Assembly (NCBI GenBank): GCA_946479055.1
Contig: CAMLEX010000146.1
Location: 1-9,356, forward strand
Direction of reading: 5' to 3'
DNA length: 9,356 nucleotides
Source: an uncultured Bacteroidota bacterium
GTDB taxonomy: Bacteria > Bacteroidota > Bacteroidia > Chitinophagales > Chitinophagaceae
Numbering within the stretch: the first letter of the stretch is position 1; every line of letters starts with the position of its first letter. Below the pieces are notes generated by a model that made no database searches, was not told the origin of the DNA, and was given only the letters and a program-made list of their open reading frames with translations. The translations under genes and the position numbers were made by a program. Below are positions 6,528-9,356 of the stretch, piece by piece.

Positions 6528-8159
6528 TTACTTTCCCCAACCACCCCTTAACCGTATCCCTAGTTCTACTCCGATATACCATGATTTTTTCTTTGATTCA
6601 AAAGGTAGATAATCGGTACCATTGACTGCAAGCTTATAATCAGCATGAGGATAGCCGGACATATCTTTTGTATAGACTAAACCCACTCTGCCAAATTTAG
6701 ATTCATATAAATAAAGTTCACCGACAATCCGGTGCGTAATAACTGTACCGGACCCTGAAACAGATTCTTTAACCGGATCTGTTGCTGTTTTATCAAGCCA
6801 GCTATACTGGTGACCCAATACCCAACCCGGTGAATATCCCGCACCAAGAGCAACAGAAAATTTATTGCCACTGAATAGTTGTCTTTCAAGAACAACCGGC
6901 ATCTCCACATATTGATAGGAAGTGGTTACAATCGAAACATTATTATCTGGTGAAGTCCATAAGCCGGCATCCTTTCGTTCATACAAATTTCCATACCTGG
7001 GTTTTAAGGTTATACGGTTCCGGCCTTTTTTATCAATATTGAGATGCAGTGATAAGCCGATATGATAAGCCCTTGTTTTAAGATAATTGTCTTTTCCATT
7101 TGTATTATCCATTACAGGATGGGTAACAATATTGGCATTGATACCATAATCAAGAAAATGATTTTTGCGAGCCCTGGGTTCTTTTGAAATTTCTTTGGTA
7201 GTATCTTTTATCTCCTCTTGTTTTTTTGTTTGCTTATCCATTGCCCGCTTTGCTTTCGATTCCGCATCATTTTTTGCTTTCTCTTCAGCTTCGAGCCTTG
7301 CATTTTCTTCCAGTACACAACGTATATCTGTTTTGCCCCATTCCACCATATTGAAATAATGGCAATTGTTGCCGCCGGAAATATAAAGCGCATCGGCTAT
7401 ATCCTTCATATTAATAACTTTGACAACAGCCTTACCAAGAGTAGACTCTGCAAAGATGCCTCCGATAAAACCATCACTGTTGATAAGAGGCATCCCCTTT
7501 GCAATACCCGCATCAATGGGTACACGCAAAATAACCACTCCCCCTTTGGGTTGTTTGACAACAGATATCTTGCCTTCCTGTACAGCCCAGATTTTATCAC
7601 TCAGCCACTTATCACGGAAGGTGGAGAATTTTCCTTTTTTGTAGATTAAGGAATGATAATAATTTCTTTGCCATAAACTGGCAGAGGGTTTTGGCGATTT
7701 ATAAAGTACCACGGTAAAAGCACCGAAACGGGCTTCCTTAACTTTTGTGGCTTTAGCCTTGTAAGAACTACCATAAAATTTAACCTGCTTGATACTGTTG
7801 GTTATTTTTTCTGGAAAAGCGTCTTTTTCAATTAGTGAACGCCTGACGGCAATAAAATAAAGTTGCGTTGAATCTTCAGCAGTGATCAATCCATAATCAC
7901 TGAGCCCTATTTCCACCAGGTTGTTTAAATAACTGCGGGTATATTCAGGATTCGTTTGAGCGATATTTTCTTTTGAGAAAAAAAGGCAGACTATGATTAC
8001 AATAATCCGGCTAACAACATATTTATATGCGGGACCTTTTAGTGATGTTTGAGAATTTCCCTGGTACTTCAGATTATTTTCAGCTTGCTTTTCACTCTCG
8101 CTATAGCGTTGGTTGATACTGAAATAGAAGGAATTAAGCAGCAAATAAAAGATTTTCAT
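6528..8159 (-). CDS. Envelope protein with trypsin-like (probably inactive) domain, coiled coil and C-terminal outer-membrane beta-barrel
   Basis: I do not recognise this 543-residue protein as a named family. Residues 1-47 are mostly polar, followed by a hydrophobic segment at 48-61 ending in KENIAQ (63-68), which looks like a signal peptide with cleavage after AQ. Residues ~70-280 resemble a trypsin-fold domain: GGVVILRVPIDAGIAKGMPL (206-225) and the following NSDGFIGGIF match the strand-turn-strand around GxSGxPL in S1/S7-type proteases, but lysine K221 sits where the nucleophilic serine belongs. Residues 282-330 are A/E/K-rich and probably coiled coil. Residues ~335-543 look like an 8-strand-type outer-membrane barrel (YQYVEMPVVLERQL at 415-428 is the 'Y.E.P.ll' strand of Bacteroidota barrel families; last strand SWYIGVELGIRL). 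The hydrophilic linker would span the periplasm. ATG 8159 is the only possible start: an in-frame TGA lies 15 bases upstream. It is divergent from the lipoprotein gene and shares its control region. Confidence 0.7.
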   Translation of the reverse strand: MKIFYLLLNSFYFSINQRYSESEKQAENNLKYQGNSQTSLKGPAYKYVVSRIIVIIVCLFFSKENIAQTNPEYTRSYLNNLVEIGLSDYGLITAEDSTQLYFIAVRRSLIEKDAFPEKITNSIKQVKFYGSSYKAKATKVKEARFGAFTVVLYKSPKPSASLWQRNYYHSLIYKKGKFSTFRDKWLSDKIWAVQEGKISVVKQPKGGVVILRVPIDAGIAKGMPLINSDGFIGGIFAESTLGKAVVKVINMKDIADALYISGGNNCHYFNMVEWGKTDIRCVLEENARLEAEEKAKNDAESKAKRAMDKQTKKQEEIKDTTKEISKEPRARKNHFLDYGINANIVTHPVMDNTNGKDNYLKTRAYHIGLSLHLNIDKKGRNRITLKPRYGNLYERKDAGLWTSPDNNVSIVTTSYQYVEMPVVLERQLFSGNKFSVALGAGYSPGWVLGHQYSWLDKTATDPVKESVSGSGTVITHRIVGELYLYESKFGRVGLVYTKDMSGYPHADYKLAVNGTDYLPFESKKKSWYIGVELGIRLRGGWGK

Positions 8160-8266
8160 GGTTTTGGTTTTTCATATTAGGATTGCAGCTTATGTATTAA
8201 CTGAAAAATGGGGGAATTATTGTCCGGACTGAAACTCTCTGCAACTGCAGAATTCCAGTCGGCATT

Positions 8267-8291
8267 GTGTTTGTATTACTAGTATAAACAC
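8267..8291. promoter_or_regulatory. 25-bp dyad (GTGTTT...AAACAC) in the divergent intergenic region
   Basis: Arms GTGTTT (8267-8272) and AAACAC (8286-8291) flank an inner symmetric TA-TA core, giving 10 of 12 matching pairs around the centre at 8279. In plus-strand RNA the two mismatches are G-U pairs, so an 11-bp stem with a 3-base loop could form, ending six bases before the ATG of the lipoprotein gene. It may be an operator for one or both divergent genes or an mRNA hairpin controlling translation. Confidence 0.5.
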
Positions 8292-8298
8292 AAAAATA
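8291..8298 (-). promoter_or_regulatory. Possible -7 box (TATTTTTG) for the minus-strand envelope gene
   Basis: The minus strand reads TATTTTTG, a full match to TAnnTTTG. Its last base overlaps the end of the 25-bp dyad. Transcription would start near 8287 and give a leader of about 128 bases before ATG 8159. The nearest upstream TTG is at 8326-8328, 27 bp away, which is further than usual, so the -33 element is doubtful. Confidence 0.3.
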
Positions 8299-8927
8299 TG
8301 TTTTCGAAAAAGCTTTTTGGTTTTGCAATGGTTGGCTTATTTGCTTTGGTATCCTGCACCAAAGACGTGGAGAGGAACCTGGAAGCTGATGAAAAGCCAT
8401 TGTATATTACCAAGACGGATTCTTCTACAGATTTTACCACCTATGCTACATTCAGCCTGGCAGATTCGGTGGCCGTTATCGATAACAATCAATTGATAGA
8501 AAGGGTAAGAACAGATTATGATGCTGCTTTTATTAATGCCATTGCTGCGGAAATGCAAAGCCGGGGTTTTGCAAGGGTAGGCCACGATGATAATCCTGAT
8601 CTGGGCATCAGCATTAGCAGGATCTATAATGACTTTACCGGCCTTATCGATTATTCTGATTATTGGGGTGGCTATAGTGGATACTGGGATCCCTATTATT
8701 GGGGCTACCCCGGTTATGACTATTATTTTCCGCCTGTATATGGCACCTATACCGTTACCGAAGGTGGTGTGGCCGTAGATATGTTTGATCTGAAAAATGC
8801 AGCAGGCAGCAATCAATTGCGACAGGTATGGAGCGGGTTGGTTCGTGGCAGCGGAACTTTTACTACTGCAAGGGCGTCCAGTCATGCACAGGCATTATTT
8901 CAACAATCGCCGTACCTGGCTAATTAA
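8298..8927 (+). CDS. DUF4136-domain lipoprotein
   Basis: A 209-residue exported lipoprotein. The N-terminus ends in FALVSC with a good lipobox (L17 V18 S19 C20), so it should be lipidated at Cys20. The rest fits DUF4136: an early TYATFSLADSV strand (48-58), a 'n.l...rv..df..ai.aEMqsRGFarv' helix (64-93), DNPDLGISISRIYND (97-111), and a late EGGVAVDMFDL...QVWSG pair of strands (155-180) typical of the family end. DUF4136 proteins are small envelope lipoproteins of unknown function. A loop at about 117-150 is very rich in Tyr, Trp, Gly and Pro (for example DYWGGYSGYW), common in Bacteroidota members. The residues after Cys20 (TKDVE) include acids, which might favour surface export, but the match to known export signals is loose. 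The ATG lies just after an A-rich stretch with no Shine-Dalgarno; the downstream barrel gene follows after 23 bp and is likely cotranscribed. Confidence 0.85.
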   Translation: MFSKKLFGFAMVGLFALVSCTKDVERNLEADEKPLYITKTDSSTDFTTYATFSLADSVAVIDNNQLIERVRTDYDAAFINAIAAEMQSRGFARVGHDDNPDLGISISRIYNDFTGLIDYSDYWGGYSGYWDPYYWGYPGYDYYFPPVYGTYTVTEGGVAVDMFDLKNAAGSNQLRQVWSGLVRGSGTFTTARASSHAQALFQQSPYLAN

Positions 8928-8950
8928 ACCGGTTCTAAAAAAATTAGGCA

Positions 8951-9356
8951 ATGGAAAAAAATAAAATAATACTGCTCACAATTATAACTCTTTCATTGGG
9001 CGTAATAAAATCATCAGCACAACAAGGTGAACTAAGGATGACAGCCAGTATCGCAGGTGCTACCCCTGTGGGAAAGTTTAAAGACCTTGTCGATAAAACG
9101 TCGTTGCGGGGAGCAGATGTAAATATTTTATACGGCATCAACGATCAACTTTCTGTGGGATTGAATGCAGGTTTCCAGGATTTTTATCAAAAGTTTCCAC
9201 GGGCTGTATATAAGCTGTCAGATGGAAGTGATATTTCTGCTGTGCTTACTAACTCTATTCAAACTATCCCACTATTAGCAACTGCACGATATAATTTTAT
9301 GCCGGAAGCAAGGGTACAACCTTATGCCAGTGCAGGCATTGGGGGCACGTTTGTGA
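8951..9356 (+). CDS. Small outer-membrane beta-barrel protein (partial, runs off the right edge)
   Basis: An open frame from ATG 8951 continues to the window end without a stop (135 codons visible). The signal peptide MEKNKIILLTIITLSLGVIK is followed by SSAQQ, with likely cleavage after SSAQ. The mature part shows amphipathic strands typical of small Bacteroidota outer-membrane barrels (outer membrane beta-barrel/OmpA-like group): LRMTASIAGATPVGKF, DVNILYGINDQLSVGLNAGF, then IPLLATARYNFM and VQPYASAGIGGTFV, the 'iPll...rY.f......PY..aG.G' arrangement of that group. The AGG in TTAGGCA five to seven bases before the ATG is the nearest thing to a ribosome-binding site. The 23-bp gap to the DUF4136 gene suggests an operon. 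Substrate or partner cannot be inferred from the visible part. Confidence 0.8.
   Translation, partial: MEKNKIILLTIITLSLGVIKSSAQQGELRMTASIAGATPVGKFKDLVDKTSLRGADVNILYGINDQLSVGLNAGFQDFYQKFPRAVYKLSDGSDISAVLTNSIQTIPLLATARYNFMPEARVQPYASAGIGGTFV

Noticed and set aside
7218..7649. 143-residue plus-strand open frame
   Set aside because: It is antisense to the coiled-coil and protease-like region of the envelope gene; its Phe/Cys-rich start is the complement of Lys/Glu/Ala codons.
8337..8885. 182-residue open frame on the minus strand
   Set aside because: It is antisense to the DUF4136 gene, which has a clear lipobox and family pattern; the antisense product is an Ile-rich translation of the Tyr/Gly-rich loop with no recognisable features.
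8927..8934. AACCGGTT palindrome just after the DUF4136 stop
   Set aside because: Eight bases only, and it lies in a 23-bp gap between two genes that appear to be one operon; a terminator there is unlikely.
1..9356. CRISPR arrays, tRNA or rRNA genes, intact insertion sequences, phage genes or restriction/defence genes
   Set aside because: No spacer-repeat arrays with conserved 20-40 bp repeats, no cloverleaf-like or ribosomal sequence, and no complete transposase, integrase or defence domains were seen; the short-period arrays lack spacers.

Overview
The window looks like a chromosomal segment of a Bacteroidota bacterium, most likely Chitinophagaceae or a close relative. This rests on the AT-leaning base composition, promoters of the TTTG / TAnnTTTG type, the near absence of Shine-Dalgarno sequences, and several proteins typical of that phylum (DUF4136 lipoprotein, small outer-membrane beta-barrels, an IspD with an HDGVR motif). 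No phage, CRISPR, tRNA or rRNA gene is visible.

Layout. (1) Positions 1-1495: the tail of an upstream gene, then a polyprenyl-phosphate glycosylphosphotransferase that starts inside the upstream stop codon (TGATG). This is probably the end of an exopolysaccharide or O-antigen cluster. (2) Positions 1496-5426: a short heptamer repeat array, a well-formed Bacteroidota promoter, an M1-family metallopeptidase with an outer-membrane-barrel-like C-terminal half, and a FemAB/GNAT-like acyltransferase coupled to it by another TGATG overlap. (3) Positions 5425-5510: a convergent intergenic region built from 8-bp-period repeats in inverted orientation, which runs into the last codons of ispD. (4) Positions 5491-6156, minus strand: ispD of the MEP isoprenoid pathway, with a -7 box that would give an almost leaderless mRNA. 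(5) Positions 6245-6520, minus strand: an apparent decayed piece of an IS4-type transposase carrying the DSTTIS signature. (6) Positions 6528-8159, minus strand: an unfamiliar envelope protein combining an N-terminal anchor, a trypsin-like domain that seems to lack its serine, a charged coiled coil and a C-terminal barrel. (7) Positions 8160-8297: a divergent control region with a 25-bp dyad. (8) Positions 8298-9356: a DUF4136 lipoprotein and the start of a small outer-membrane barrel protein that runs off the window.

The shared theme is the cell envelope: glycan assembly on undecaprenyl phosphate, supply of isoprenoid precursor, envelope peptidase and acyltransferase, lipoprotein and barrels. 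The functional links are inference from gene order. The points most worth a second look are the phased 7/8-bp repeat arrays attached to gene ends, the pseudoprotease/coiled-coil/barrel protein with its divergent partners, the M1 peptidase/barrel fusion, and the promoter that overlaps the longest possible start codon of the peptidase gene.
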